Below, in pieces: positions 1-10,018 of a stretch of DNA of 64,000 nucleotides. Origin of the DNA: an uncultured Nioella sp. GTDB taxonomy: Bacteria > Pseudomonadota > Alphaproteobacteria > Rhodobacterales > Rhodobacteraceae. Position 1 is the first letter of the stretch. Each line of letters begins with the position of its first letter. The stretch is taken from positions 1 through 64,000 of the forward strand of contig CANLZL010000007.1 of NCBI GenBank assembly GCA_947495575.1, in the 5' to 3' direction. The notes under the pieces were generated by a model. The model saw only the letters and a list, made by a program, of their open reading frames with translations, made no database searches and had not been told where the DNA came from. The position numbers and the translations under genes were made by a program.

Positions 1-350
1 ACCAGACCCGGCGCTTCCTCATCGACAATCGCCTTGAGGATCTTGGCAACCGCCAAAGGCTCGATATCGGTGTGAACATCATCGGCCGCAACCACCAAAA
101 TGGCGCGGTCCGCACCCATGGCCAAAGCCGTGCGCAACGTCTCCTGCGCCTGCTTTACACCGATCGAAACGGCAACAACCTCGTCGGCCTTGCCCGCTTC
201 CTTCAGACGAATGGCTTCTTCAACCGCAATCTCGTCAAACGGGTTCATCGACATCTTAACATTCGCAAGATCGACACCGCTACCATCCGCCTTAACACGG
301 ACCTTAACGTTATAGTCAATCACGCGTTTGACAGGCACAAGCACCTTCAT
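1..350 (-). CDS. etfB: Electron transfer flavoprotein subunit beta, 5' part only (runs off the left edge)
   Basis: EtfB forms the FAD- and AMP-binding heterodimer with EtfA that carries electrons from acyl-CoA and other dehydrogenases to ETF:ubiquinone oxidoreductase. Reading leftward from the ATG at 350, the protein begins [19 protein letters not shown] and continues with [16 protein letters not shown] near residues 37-52, the standard EtfB N-terminus with its adenine-nucleotide fold. About 116 of the usual 250 residues are present and the 3' end lies outside the window. An AGGAGA Shine-Dalgarno sits nine bases before the ATG. etfA would be expected further left; that is inferred from usual gene order. 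Confidence 0.95.
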   Translation of the reverse strand, partial: MKVLVPVKRVIDYNVKVRVKADGSGVDLANVKMSMNPFDEIAVEEAIRLKEAGKADEVVAVSIGVKQAQETLRTALAMGADRAILVVAADDVHTDIEPLAVAKILKAIVDEEAPGL

Positions 351-523
351 CGCATAAGCTCTCCTGAGTTGGGTCCGGAGCATGCCCCGGGGAAACATCC
401 TGTGATCATGGGGTTGTTAGCCTTTCAAAACGATCCACAACAGGTCAAAATCGACCTGCAATCGCTTTTCGACGCCGCGTTTTTTGTCTGATTGGCATTC
501 ATGGCGTCGTTTTATGCTATGTA

Positions 524-538
524 TTACATATGATGTAA
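524..538. promoter_or_regulatory. Short inverted repeat between divergent genes, possible operator
   Basis: TTACAT and ATGTAA form a perfect 6-bp inverted repeat with a 3-base spacer, in the gap between the divergently read etfB and VOC genes and 37 bases before the VOC start. Its size and place suit a dimeric repressor site, but I cannot name the regulator. No clear promoter boxes were identified beside it. Confidence 0.3.
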
Positions 539-574
539 ACCCTGTTAGCGGTAACATGTGCTTTGGAGGCTATT

Positions 575-934
575 ATGCAAAAAGTAACAGGATTCGGTGG
601 TTTCTTTTTCCGATCTTCTGACCCCGACGAATTGGCCAAGTGGTACGAGGCCCATCTAGGCGTTTCTCCGGTACCGACCAGCGCAGAAACTGCGCCATGG
701 GTGACTGAGGCAGGAGTGACCGTGTTTTCGCCCTTTTCAGAGGACACGGACTATTTTTCCAGTGATAAGCAGTTCATGTTGAATTTTCGGGTCGAAAACC
801 TTGATGCCATGATCACCCAACTGGAAACGGCTGGTATCCGCACCTTTAACCGGACCGAGATGGAGGGTATCGGGCAGTTTGTGCACCTGACCGATCCAGA
901 AGGAACGCCGATTGAGCTTTGGCAGCCTGCGTAA
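575..934 (+). CDS. VOC (glyoxalase/bleomycin-resistance fold) family protein
   Basis: This 119-residue protein is a single vicinal-oxygen-chelate module of paired beta-alpha-beta-beta-beta units. Recognisable pieces are GGFFFRSSDPDELAKWYEAH at the N-terminus and HLTDPEGTPIELWQP at the C-terminus, where the glutamate is a usual metal ligand. The substrate cannot be read from sequence; relatives include lyases, dioxygenases and drug-binding proteins. The ATG at 575 is preceded by GGAGG at 565-569; an in-frame TTG at 563 has no ribosome-binding site. The next gene starts 15 bases after the stop, so the two are probably co-transcribed. Confidence 0.85.
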   Translation: MQKVTGFGGFFFRSSDPDELAKWYEAHLGVSPVPTSAETAPWVTEAGVTVFSPFSEDTDYFSSDKQFMLNFRVENLDAMITQLETAGIRTFNRTEMEGIGQFVHLTDPEGTPIELWQPA

Positions 935-949
935 TGAGGAGCAATTGAG

Positions 950-1426
950 ATGCAAACCCAAACAGAGCCGCCCGTCATCGAGGCGATGGGTGAGATCAAA
1001 CTGGTTGGCACCGCGCGCAACTATACGATGGAAACCCGCGCGCAGATTCCGGCGCAGTGGCAGGCCTTTTTCGAGGCGGGCTATGATATTGCTAACGCCA
1101 TTCCCGGCGCCATGTATGGGGTATCAATTTCTGGTTCGCCCGAGGGGTTCCGGTATGGCGTCGGCCTTGCTGTAAACAAGGTCGCCTCCATTCCGGAAGG
1201 CACGTGCGAGATGGTCCTGTCAGGCGGCGATTATGCGGTGTTGCGGGCCAAGGGACCCGTGTCTGACCTGCCACAGCATTTTGATTGGATGTTTTCCACT
1301 TGGTTGCCGGGATCAGAATATGGCCAGCGCGAAGGCGCGGTTTTCGAGCGATACCCGGATGACCCGGATAACACGCCCGATATGATGCGCTATGAAATCT
1401 GGGTTCCTGTCAGGCACAAAGGCTGA
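950..1426 (+). CDS. GyrI-like / effector-binding domain protein
   Basis: A 158-residue stand-alone GyrI-like small-molecule-binding domain, the fold also used as the C-terminal sensor of AraC- and MerR-type regulators. Family marks are an aromatic-rich core, a gly-rich segment GAMYGVSISGSPEGF, a conserved glutamate (EGTCEMVLSGG) and the closing strand MMRYEIWVPV. No DNA-binding domain is present, so it more likely sequesters or hydrolyses a small hydrophobic ligand than regulates transcription. AGGAG precedes the ATG. It sits directly behind the VOC gene, suggesting a shared role in handling a small toxic compound (inference). Its stop is three bases from the convergent adenosyltransferase gene. 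Confidence 0.8.
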   Translation: MQTQTEPPVIEAMGEIKLVGTARNYTMETRAQIPAQWQAFFEAGYDIANAIPGAMYGVSISGSPEGFRYGVGLAVNKVASIPEGTCEMVLSGGDYAVLRAKGPVSDLPQHFDWMFSTWLPGSEYGQREGAVFERYPDDPDNTPDMMRYEIWVPVRHKG

Positions 1427-1429
1427 AGT

Positions 1430-2002
1430 CTACCGGTTTGCGCCGGGCACCCAAAGCACGTCCGATTTACCGTCGTCGTTACAGATGCGCGCGGCGACAA
1501 AGAACCAGTCGCTGAGGCGGTTGAGGTATTTGATCGCGGCCTCGTTGACAGCTTCAATAGTGGACAACTCAACCGACAGGCGTTCGGCCCGCCGGGCCAC
1601 TGTGCGGCACAGGTGCAAATGCGCAGCCCCTGCTGATCCGCCCGGCAGAATGAAAGATCGCAAGGGTTCCAGCACGTCATTCATCGCGTCGATCTGGCTT
1701 TCAAGCCGGTCCACTTGACTGGCTGCAAGGCGCAGCGGCGGGTATTCCGCGTCGGCATCTTTTTCCATGTCCGGGCGGCACAGGTCGGCTCCCAAATCGA
1801 ACAGATCATTCTGAATGGCCGAAAGCTGCGCATCCATCTCTGGCGCAACATGCAATCGGGCCATGCCGACGGTGGCATTCAACTCATCCACCGTGCCATA
1901 GGCCGTGACCCGCGCTGAGTGTTTGGCCACGCGATCACCATTGCCAAGTGCCGTTTGGCCTTTATCGCCGGTGCGGGTGTAGATCTTATTTAGAACAACC
2001 AT
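1430..2002 (-). CDS. pduO: PduO-type cob(I)alamin / cob(I)yrinic acid a,c-diamide adenosyltransferase
   Basis: This enzyme transfers the adenosyl group of ATP to cob(I)alamin to make coenzyme B12. The 190-residue protein carries the PduO/MMAB signatures in order: TRTGDKGQT (ATP binding, residues 7-15), GTVDELNA, SFILPGG, TVARRAERL and YLNRLSDWFFVAAR. It is full length for the single-domain class. The start is the ATG at 2002, with GGAGG eight bases upstream; a longer reading frame extends into the preceding gene but has no Shine-Dalgarno. It lies four bases after the HIG1-type gene and 5' of it is an SDR on the same strand, an arrangement I associate with Rhodobacteraceae. Confidence 0.93.
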   Translation of the reverse strand: MVVLNKIYTRTGDKGQTALGNGDRVAKHSARVTAYGTVDELNATVGMARLHVAPEMDAQLSAIQNDLFDLGADLCRPDMEKDADAEYPPLRLAASQVDRLESQIDAMNDVLEPLRSFILPGGSAGAAHLHLCRTVARRAERLSVELSTIEAVNEAAIKYLNRLSDWFFVAARICNDDGKSDVLWVPGANR

Positions 2003-2006
2003 TGGC

Positions 2007-2210
2007 TCAGCCTCCGTTTCCGCGCAGCCAGACAACTGTCAGGATCAACAGTACCGCCACGAATTGCGCGGCCAAACGCCAGCGCATGATCTTGTTGGCG
2101 TGTTTGCGATTGAACTCACCGCCCTTCGTGAATGTACCGATGCCAAACAGCAGGATGATCGCCACCCCCACCGTCACCAGCAAGGCGAGGACAAAGAATG
2201 TGCTTTCCAT
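2007..2210 (-). CDS. Small twin-transmembrane protein, HIG1 type
   Basis: A 67-residue protein of two hydrophobic helices (about residues 4-24 and 46-62) joined by a short basic loop containing GGEFNRKHANKIMRWRL. The N-x-x-M-R-x-R motif in the loop is typical of the hypoxia-induced (HIG1) domain, whose mitochondrial members help assemble respiratory supercomplexes. An inner-membrane respiratory role is inference. It lies immediately upstream of the adenosyltransferase gene and is probably translated from the same message. Confidence 0.8.
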   Translation of the reverse strand: MESTFFVLALLVTVGVAIILLFGIGTFTKGGEFNRKHANKIMRWRLAAQFVAVLLILTVVWLRGNGG

Positions 2211-2228
2211 GTTAGTCCTTTTCCGGGG

Positions 2229-3059
2229 TCAGCCCTTCAAGATGATCCAATCCAGCGCGCGGGTCGGCAGCATACGCTTCAACATGCCCATGAAATAGGT
2301 GGGCTTGGTGACATAATAGCGCGGTTTGGGCCGTGTCGACTCTATCGCGTGGATCAATTTTGTCGCAACCGCTTCTGGACCCATCTCAAACGGGTCTTTT
2401 TTGTCTTTGTTTTTGTAAAGGCGCGGGATCAGTGATTTTTCGTACATGTTGCGCAAAGCGCTGTTTTCCCAGTCGACCCAACGTTCGAAGTGTTCACGGG
2501 AATTGATGCGGATCTTCGACGTGACGGGCCCGGGTTCAATCAGACTTACATGAATATCTGTCGGTCCAAGTTCCAGCCGAAGCGTATCGGTATACCCTTC
2601 AAGAGCGTGCTTTGTCGCCACATAGGACGCGCGCCATTTATAGGTCACGAAACCAAGGATGGAGCTGTTTTGCACAATGCGCCCGTGGCCCTGTTTGCGC
2701 ATAATAGGGATCACTTGCCGGGTCAGCTCATGCCAGCCAAAGAAATTGGCCTCGAAATTGGCTCTTAGAGCGTCTGTAGGCAAATCCTCAACTGCGGCGG
2801 GCACGCCCCACGCGCCATTGTTGAACAACGCATCCAACCGTCCGCCGGCCTGTTCCAGCGCCCATTCAAGGCCAGCTTTGATGCTTTCTGTGTCGGCATA
2901 ATCCAAAACGCCACAGGTCAATCCCTCGGATCTCAATCGTTCGGCATCTTCAGGTTTGCGGCACGTGGCCAGCACCTGCCAACCACGATCGGCCAGGGCA
3001 TGCGCACAATGGAGCCCAATGCCGGATGAACATCCGGTGATCAGAATGGATTTGGCCAT
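2229..3059 (-). CDS. Short-chain dehydrogenase/reductase
   Basis: A 276-residue classical SDR: cofactor motif TGCSSGIG near residues 8-15, NNGAWG in place of NNAG near 84, a catalytic serine in the NSSILGF strand and the active-site pair in SYVATKHALEGY. These predict an NAD(P)-dependent oxidoreductase; the substrate cannot be told. The C-terminal tail, longer than in minimal SDRs and rich in basic and aromatic residues, resembles SDRs acting on lipids or retinol-like molecules. The start is the ATG at 3059. The next gene on this strand begins 18 bases after its stop, so the three genes from 3059 to 1430 look like one operon. Confidence 0.88.
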   Translation of the reverse strand: MAKSILITGCSSGIGLHCAHALADRGWQVLATCRKPEDAERLRSEGLTCGVLDYADTESIKAGLEWALEQAGGRLDALFNNGAWGVPAAVEDLPTDALRANFEANFFGWHELTRQVIPIMRKQGHGRIVQNSSILGFVTYKWRASYVATKHALEGYTDTLRLELGPTDIHVSLIEPGPVTSKIRINSREHFERWVDWENSALRNMYEKSLIPRLYKNKDKKDPFEMGPEAVATKLIHAIESTRPKPRYYVTKPTYFMGMLKRMLPTRALDWIILKG

Positions 3060-3219
3060 GTCGCTGCCTCTTGTTTTGCCTCTTCGCGGCCTGATCGTTA
3101 GGGCAGGGCGCGCATGAGGGCAACTTAGTTCGCTAGGTTGACCTGAAAAGAGGTCGCTTCCGCTTTACCCTTGTGCCGGCTTTCGCGTATCAATGTGGGC
3201 AAAAGAGAATGAGCAGAGA

Positions 3220-5511
3220 ATGTCAGACGACAGCCCGACCGAAATCAGGGAATCGCTAGGCCGCGCGCTTGGCTCGCGCTACCTACAATATGCGCTTAGC
3301 ACCATTATGCACCGTGCATTGCCAGATGCGCGGGACGGGTTAAAACCTGTCCACCGGCGCATCCTTTACGCGATGCGGGAATTGCGGCTGGCCTCGAACG
3401 GCGGCTTCCGGAAATCGGCCAAGATTTCTGGCGATGTGATGGGCAATTACCACCCACACGGTGACGCTGCGATTTATGATGCGATGGCGCGTTTGGCGCA
3501 GGATTTCACCATTCGTTATCCGCTGGTCGACGGGCAGGGCAATTTCGGCAATATCGACGGCGATAATCCTGCCGCCGCCCGCTACACCGAGGCGCGGATG
3601 ACGGCGATTGCCGAAACGCTTCTGCAGGGCCTCAATGAAAACGCGGTTGATTTCCGGGATAACTATGATGGCACCTTGCAGGAGCCTGAGGTTCTGCCCG
3701 CGGCATTGCCAAACCTTCTGGCAAATGGGTCGTCCGGGATTGCGGTTGGCATGGCGACCAACATTCCGCCGCACAATCTGGATGAGTTGATCGCGGCCTG
3801 CCTGCATCTGATCAAAGCGCCCAATGCATATGACGAAACGCTGCTGGAACACATTCCGGGCCCCGATTTTCCGACCGGCGGAGTGATTGTCGAGCCAAAG
3901 GAAAACATCCTTCAGGCCTATAAAACCGGGCGCGGGGCGTTCCGCCTGCGCGCCCGGCACCATACCGAGGATCTGGGACGCGGCCAGTGGCAGATCATTG
4001 TCACCGAAATTCCTTACCAGGTTCAGAAATCCAAGCTGATCGAGAAGCTGGCTGAGCTGATCCAGACCAAGAAAATCCCGATCCTGGCCGATGTGCGCGA
4101 TGAAAGCGCGGATGACATTCGCATTGTGTTGGAGCCTCGGTCGAAAAATGTTGATCCTGAGATTCTCATGGGGATGCTGTTCAAAAGCTCCGATCTTGAG
4201 ATCCGCTTCAGCCTGAATATGAACGTGCTGATCGACGGGCGCACACCCAAGGTCTGTTCTTTGAAAGAGGTTCTGCGGGCTTTCCTTGATCACCGCCGCG
4301 ACGTGTTGCAACGGCGGTCGCGCCACCGGATGGAGAAGATCGATCATCGTCTTGAGGTGTTGGAAGGTTTCATCATCACCTTCCTCAACCTCGACCGTGT
4401 GATTGATATCATCCGCTATGATGACGATCCCAAGGCCGCGCTTATGCGCGAGGAATGGGGCAAAGACCATGTCCGCGCGACCGATGAAAAGGATTATGTG
4501 ACGCCCGCCCCCGGCACTGGTGAACTGACCGAAGTGCAGGCCGAGGCGATCCTGAACATGCGTCTGCGCAGCCTGCGCCGCCTTGAAGAGATGGAGCTGC
4601 TGAAGGAACAGGCTGCGTTGATGGAAGAACGGGCCGGGCTGGATGACCTTCTGGCCAGTGATGACCTGCAATGGTCCCGCATTGCCAGCGAATTGCGCGA
4701 CGTTCGCAAAGAATTTGGCAAAGGCACGGATTTTGGCAAGCGCCGCACCGATTTCGCGGATGCCGCTGAGATCGAAGAGGTGCCGTTAGAGGCGATGATC
4801 GAGCGCGAGCCGATTACGGTGGTTTGCTCTAAAATGGGCTGGATCCGCGCGATGAAGGGCCATATCGCGCTGGATCAAGACCTGAAATTCAAAGATGGCG
4901 ACGAAGGTCGCTTCCTGTTCCACGCTGAAACGACCGACAAACTCCTTCTCTTTGGCAATAATGGCAGGGTCTACACCATTCTCGCCACAAATCTGCCCGG
5001 AGGCCGCGGTATGGGTGAGCCTGTCCGCCTGATGGTGGACGTGCCCAATGAGGTCGAGATCGTGGATTTGTTTGTACATCAACCCGGCGCAAAGCTTGTC
5101 GTAGCCTCTTCGGCTGGCGATGGGTTTGTGGTGCCCGAGGGCGATGTGCTGGCGCAAACCCGCGCAGGCAAACAAGTGCTAAACGTGAAGGACCCGGCCA
5201 AAGCGCTGGTCATCACGCGCATCAAAGAGGGCGACGATCACGTCGCCTGCGTAGGCGAGAACCGCAAGGTTCTGGTCTTCCCCTTGGAAGAGCTGCCCGA
5301 GATGGGCCGCGGCAAGGGCGTACGCCTGCAAAAGTACAAAGATGGGGGCCTTTCCGATGCCCGCAGCTTTAATCTGTCCGAGGGGCTTAGCTGGAAAGAT
5401 CCTGCTGGCCGCACGCGCACGGAAACCGATCTGACCGAATGGATGGGCAAAAGAGCCGCCACGGGCCGTATGGCACCCCGTGGTTTTCCTCGGGACAATC
5501 GGTTTACGTGA
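3220..5511 (+). CDS. parC: DNA topoisomerase IV subunit A
   Basis: ParC is the DNA-cleaving subunit of topoisomerase IV, which with ParE decatenates daughter chromosomes. The 763-residue protein has the [19 protein letters not shown] entry segment, the gate region [19 protein letters not shown] and the catalytic tyrosine at 122 in AARYTEARM, then a C-terminal beta-pinwheel. At the quinolone-determining positions (E. coli Ser80 and Glu84) it has Ala83 and Asp87. The family-typical start is MSDDSPTE at 3220; an ATG at 3193 adds nine unlikely residues and neither has a strong Shine-Dalgarno. The DUF898 gene starts eight bases downstream. Confidence 0.95.
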   Translation: MSDDSPTEIRESLGRALGSRYLQYALSTIMHRALPDARDGLKPVHRRILYAMRELRLASNGGFRKSAKISGDVMGNYHPHGDAAIYDAMARLAQDFTIRYPLVDGQGNFGNIDGDNPAAARYTEARMTAIAETLLQGLNENAVDFRDNYDGTLQEPEVLPAALPNLLANGSSGIAVGMATNIPPHNLDELIAACLHLIKAPNAYDETLLEHIPGPDFPTGGVIVEPKENILQAYKTGRGAFRLRARHHTEDLGRGQWQIIVTEIPYQVQKSKLIEKLAELIQTKKIPILADVRDESADDIRIVLEPRSKNVDPEILMGMLFKSSDLEIRFSLNMNVLIDGRTPKVCSLKEVLRAFLDHRRDVLQRRSRHRMEKIDHRLEVLEGFIITFLNLDRVIDIIRYDDDPKAALMREEWGKDHVRATDEKDYVTPAPGTGELTEVQAEAILNMRLRSLRRLEEMELLKEQAALMEERAGLDDLLASDDLQWSRIASELRDVRKEFGKGTDFGKRRTDFADAAEIEEVPLEAMIEREPITVVCSKMGWIRAMKGHIALDQDLKFKDGDEGRFLFHAETTDKLLLFGNNGRVYTILATNLPGGRGMGEPVRLMVDVPNEVEIVDLFVHQPGAKLVVASSAGDGFVVPEGDVLAQTRAGKQVLNVKDPAKALVITRIKEGDDHVACVGENRKVLVFPLEELPEMGRGKGVRLQKYKDGGLSDARSFNLSEGLSWKDPAGRTRTETDLTEWMGKRAATGRMAPRGFPRDNRFT

Positions 5512-5519
5512 TGGTGTAG

Positions 5520-6740
5520 ATGAGCGCATTAAAGACGGATTTTGCAGGCGAAAAAGGTGACATGTTTGCTTTAGCCCTGAAAACGGGCCTGCTAACGGTT
5601 CTCACCTTGGGACTTTATCGTTTCTGGGCCAAAACCCGGCTAAGGCGCTGGTATTGGTCTGCCGTGCGCCCCGGTGGAATGGGGCTGGAATATCTTGGCA
5701 CAGCACATGAGAAAATCATGGGCTTCTTCGTGGCCATAATAGCGCTGGCAATCTACATCGCCGTTTTCAACCTGGTCGCGCTTGAGGTCACAGTTGAGGT
5801 CATGCACGGCGGCATTAGCCCGCAAACCCTGATTCTGGCTGCAATCCCGCTCTTGGGGTTCCCAGTCTTTTTCATGGCCCGCTATCGCACTCGTCACTAC
5901 ATCTTATCACGCACCACATGGTTGGGCGTGCGTTTCGGCATGGATCCCGGCGCATGGGGTTATGCTTGGCGGTCCTGCATGTATTGGCTTTTGACGATCC
6001 TGACGCTTGGCCTCTTTTGGCCGCTGAAAACCTATCAGCTTGAAAAATATCTGACCGACCGCAGCTGGTACGGCACCGCGCAATTCAAACAACATGGTCA
6101 CCCGTTTATGCTATACGGTCTGGCCGTACCCTTCCTCGCCCTGATCGCAGCGGTCCTATATGTCAGCTATGAGGTGGGCCGTATCATGCTTGCAGACACG
6201 CAAACCCTAGAGGAACTTGTCTATGTCAGCTGGTTGAGCCTGTCCTATTTCCTGTTAGTTCCGCTGATTATCATTGCGGGAATATATTTCCGGGTCGCTT
6301 CGATCCGTGCGATGGCGTGCCGAAAGGAGTTGGGCGACGGCATGAAGTTTGAGTTCAACCCAAAGACCCGCAAACTTCTGCGCATACGCTTCTTTGGGAT
6401 CTGGCTCACGTCCTTCTTGCTCAGCTTTGTATCGTCAATCGTTCTGGGCCTTTTGGCCGGGGTCATGATTTTGTTGGGCTACGAAGTTGATGCCTCACTA
6501 ATCTACAACACGCCGCCGGGCATCGCGATTTTGGCCGGATTGTTAAGCGGTTTGTTGACCTTCATCCTGTGGACAGTTTTCTGGCACGCTTTCGTGACCT
6601 TCCCAAGTGCACGCCACATGGCCGAGACCCTTGTGATTGAAGAACCCGCATTGCTGCGAGGTATCCGGCAAAAGCAAGAAGAGCGCCGCAGCCGTACCGG
6701 ATTACTTTCAGAGGCATTGGACGTTGGGGGGGCATTCTGA
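5520..6740 (+). CDS. DUF898 (YjgN-like) integral membrane protein
   Basis: A 406-residue polytopic membrane protein with two copies of a repeated module, each marked by a hydrophobic helix ending in an R-F-W / F-W-P-L turn (TLGLYRFWAKTRLRRWYW near residue 33; TLGLFWPLKTYQLEKY near 170). It contains roughly eight transmembrane helices. The biochemical role of DUF898 is not known. Its stop codon overlaps the start of the next gene by one base (TGATG), so translation of the M48 protease is probably coupled to it and the two may act as a membrane pair (inference). Confidence 0.85.
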   Translation: MSALKTDFAGEKGDMFALALKTGLLTVLTLGLYRFWAKTRLRRWYWSAVRPGGMGLEYLGTAHEKIMGFFVAIIALAIYIAVFNLVALEVTVEVMHGGISPQTLILAAIPLLGFPVFFMARYRTRHYILSRTTWLGVRFGMDPGAWGYAWRSCMYWLLTILTLGLFWPLKTYQLEKYLTDRSWYGTAQFKQHGHPFMLYGLAVPFLALIAAVLYVSYEVGRIMLADTQTLEELVYVSWLSLSYFLLVPLIIIAGIYFRVASIRAMACRKELGDGMKFEFNPKTRKLLRIRFFGIWLTSFLLSFVSSIVLGLLAGVMILLGYEVDASLIYNTPPGIAILAGLLSGLLTFILWTVFWHAFVTFPSARHMAETLVIEEPALLRGIRQKQEERRSRTGLLSEALDVGGAF

Positions 6741-7876
6741 TGCAAGAATCTATTCGCAATCCTGATTTTGCTGCAAAACTGGCTCTGGCTTATGGCGAGA
6801 TGCTGGATGGCATTCGCCCGGCCTTGCAACGTGTTTCCATGCGCCTGGTCGGTGAGGGCAAACATGCCGAACTGCATATGCGCAACAGCCAGACTCAAGA
6901 GAACTATGTCTGGCCAGTCAAAAAGCTCCGCCTTATTGCGGATCAATCCAGAAACGATGCTCTGGTGCTTGCCCCAAAAGAAGGGGCGGCGGCCCGGCTT
7001 GTGATCCGCGATCGCCATGCCGCAATGGAACTTCTGAAGGCTGTGCCACGCATCCCCAGCCTTGGCCGAAACCCAGGGGCCTGGCCCAAGATTGCAGTCC
7101 TTGGTGCGATGGCGGCGATGTCTTTGGCGGCCATCCTTTTTGTCCTTGTGCCCCATATGGCCAACCGGAGCGCTGAGTATATCCCTCCTCAAGCTGAACT
7201 TGCCTTGGGCGATACGGCCTATCAGCAATTCACTGCGATGATGGGGGCGACGGAATGCAAATCTGATGCAGGAGACGCCGCAGTCACGCGGATGGCTGCC
7301 GCCGTCACACAGGGGGTTGATCTGCACATGCCGCTGCGCATCCATGTCGTTGACCACCCAATGGTCAACGCATTTGCACTGCCCGGTGGCCAAGTCGTGT
7401 TGCATTCCGCATTGATCAATGCGGCGGAAACTCCGAACGAGGTTGCGGCGGTTCTGGCCCATGAGGTTGGCCACGTTTACCACCGCCATTCAACCAGCGC
7501 GACGATCCGCGATTTGGCCACCTTTGGTGTGGTGGGCATGGTTTTTGGCGACTATCTCGGAAGCTCTGTCATGGTGGGGATGACAAATTCCCTGATTACG
7601 TCGTCACACAGCCGAGCGGCTGAGACTGAAGCCGATGAATTTGCCCATCAACAGCTGACACGCGGGGGCCTTCCGCCTTCTGCTCTGGGTGACATGTTTC
7701 GCCGAATGCAGGCTGAAGGAAGTGGGCAGGATCTTGGCGTGATGCGCCATTTTTCATCCCACCCTGAAATGTCAGCACGGATCGAGGCCTCTGAGGCGGC
7801 GGGTCTGGGCTCCGGCGCTGGTCCGCAGGTGTTGAATGATGCCGAATGGGCCGCGCTTCGCGCCATGTGCAACTAA
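6740..7876 (+). CDS. Membrane-anchored M48 family zinc metalloprotease
   Basis: The 378-residue protein has a cytosolic N-terminal domain of about 110 residues, one transmembrane helix near residues 118-138 (MAAMSLAAILFVLVPHMA) and a periplasmic M48 peptidase domain. The zinc motif HEVGH is at 241-245, with the third ligand in ETEADEFA near 297. Relatives (BepA/LoiP, HtpX) degrade misfolded envelope proteins. The N-terminal domain plus a single helix ahead of M48, and the one-base overlap with a DUF898 gene, mark the DUF898-linked branch, whose substrates are unknown. Confidence 0.9.
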   Translation: MQESIRNPDFAAKLALAYGEMLDGIRPALQRVSMRLVGEGKHAELHMRNSQTQENYVWPVKKLRLIADQSRNDALVLAPKEGAAARLVIRDRHAAMELLKAVPRIPSLGRNPGAWPKIAVLGAMAAMSLAAILFVLVPHMANRSAEYIPPQAELALGDTAYQQFTAMMGATECKSDAGDAAVTRMAAAVTQGVDLHMPLRIHVVDHPMVNAFALPGGQVVLHSALINAAETPNEVAAVLAHEVGHVYHRHSTSATIRDLATFGVVGMVFGDYLGSSVMVGMTNSLITSSHSRAAETEADEFAHQQLTRGGLPPSALGDMFRRMQAEGSGQDLGVMRHFSSHPEMSARIEASEAAGLGSGAGPQVLNDAEWAALRAMCN

Positions 7877-7978
7877 GACACGGTTTTCCGCCGATCTTTC
7901 CATCGCGGGTGTGGTCCAATTGCGGCGCTGCGTCCGACACGCTATCCCAGATGAGCTGCCAATTTTCTGGAGGAGCCC

Positions 7979-8608
7979 ATGCGCGCCCTTACCCGCCTCA
8001 TGATGGTTATGTCGGTCCTGATTCTCGGGGCCTGTGCTGCCACTGACCCGCTGGACGAAGAATTGCCTGATATGGGCGACTTCCAACTCGCCTTTAACAT
8101 TGTCGTAGCTGACAACATGCAACAGGTGCCGCCGTCTCGTGAGGCCAGCGCTGAAGAGTGGGTTGAAGTGCTGACTGCCGAAATTGATCGCCGGTTCGGC
8201 GGTTATGAGGGTGATCGGCTTTATCATATCGCGGTCAATATCGACGCATATGCGCTGGCCCCTCCGGGCTTGCCTGTAGTGGCCACCCCAAAATCCATCA
8301 TCGTGATTTCGGCCAATGTGTGGGACGATGAACTGCAGGCCAAGCTGCATGAAGAACCCGAGCAGATGTATGTATTTGAAGGGGCCGCGCCGGAGACCTT
8401 TTTGCTGGGGTCGGGCATCGTTCGAAGCCGCGAAGAGCAGATGCAGATCCTCGCACGAAACGCTGCACGGCGCATTCAGCTGTGGATGCTTGAGAACCCT
8501 GATTGGTTCTCAATCAACGAGGAAACCGCCGCCGCCCACGCCGCTGCATTGGCTGCGCGGGTTGAAGCGGTTGAGCAACCGCCCGAATTGCCAGCTGAGG
8601 CGCAATAA
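7979..8608 (+). CDS. Predicted lipoprotein of unknown function
   Basis: A 209-residue protein with a lipoprotein signal: basic start, hydrophobic stretch and the lipobox LGAC with the acylated Cys at 19, followed by Ala rather than Asp, which favours the outer membrane. The mature part starts with an acidic linker and has a mixed alpha/beta body with no motif I can assign; the last 40 residues are an alanine- and proline-rich tail. GGAGGAG precedes the ATG. It lies 102 bases behind the protease gene and could belong to the same unit. Confidence 0.75.
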   Translation: MRALTRLMMVMSVLILGACAATDPLDEELPDMGDFQLAFNIVVADNMQQVPPSREASAEEWVEVLTAEIDRRFGGYEGDRLYHIAVNIDAYALAPPGLPVVATPKSIIVISANVWDDELQAKLHEEPEQMYVFEGAAPETFLLGSGIVRSREEQMQILARNAARRIQLWMLENPDWFSINEETAAAHAAALAARVEAVEQPPELPAEAQ

Positions 8609-8646
8609 TCCGCCCGGAATTGACGACTCACCCTTGATTTTCCCTT

Positions 8647-8667
8647 CGCGCCTCGGTACCGAGCGCG
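8647..8667 (+). promoter_or_regulatory. Hairpin/palindrome upstream of the first tuf gene
   Basis: CTCGGTACCGAG at 8652-8663 is a perfect 12-bp palindrome, flanked by CGCG on both sides so that the stem can extend with one bulged C. It lies 54 bases before tuf and is absent ahead of the second tuf copy. It could be an RNA hairpin in the leader, the end of the lipoprotein transcript or a protein-binding site. Confidence 0.4.
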
Positions 8668-8721
8668 CGATGATAAACCGGGGCCATTGCTGCCCCCCAA
8701 ATTGAGAAGGCGCCAAAGGCA

Positions 8722-9897
<1,176 letters not shown>

Positions 9898-9925
9898 TCC
9901 CGCATCAGCGGTGTTATCCGGCGAC

Positions 9926-9951
9926 CCTTGCTTTTGCCCGCAAAAGCAAGG
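9926..9951. other. Perfect 11-bp inverted repeat after tuf copy 1
   Basis: CCTTGCTTTTG, a CCCG loop and CAAAAGCAAGG form a perfect hairpin 28 bases after the stop codon, ahead of the terminator. The same element follows tuf copy 2 at 34095-34120. No T-run follows, so it is not an intrinsic terminator; it may protect or define the mRNA 3' end. Confidence 0.6.
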
Positions 9952-9975
9952 ACAGCCAACAAAAACCAAAACCGC

Positions 9976-10005
9976 AAAGGCCCGCCAATCAGGCGGGCCT
10001 TTGGC
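9976..10005. terminator. Terminator between tuf copy 1 and the convergent citryl-CoA lyase gene
   Basis: AAAGGCCCGCC, loop AATCA and GGCGGGCCTTT make a perfect 11-bp stem. It lies between two convergent genes and is likely to work in both directions, though the T-run is only three bases. Confidence 0.8.
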
Positions 10006-10018
10006 TTTGAGAAATACA

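Noticed and set aside
9926-9951. Reading the CCTTGCTTTTG hairpin as an intrinsic terminator
   Set aside because: There is no T-run on either strand; the better terminator lies 25 bases further on.
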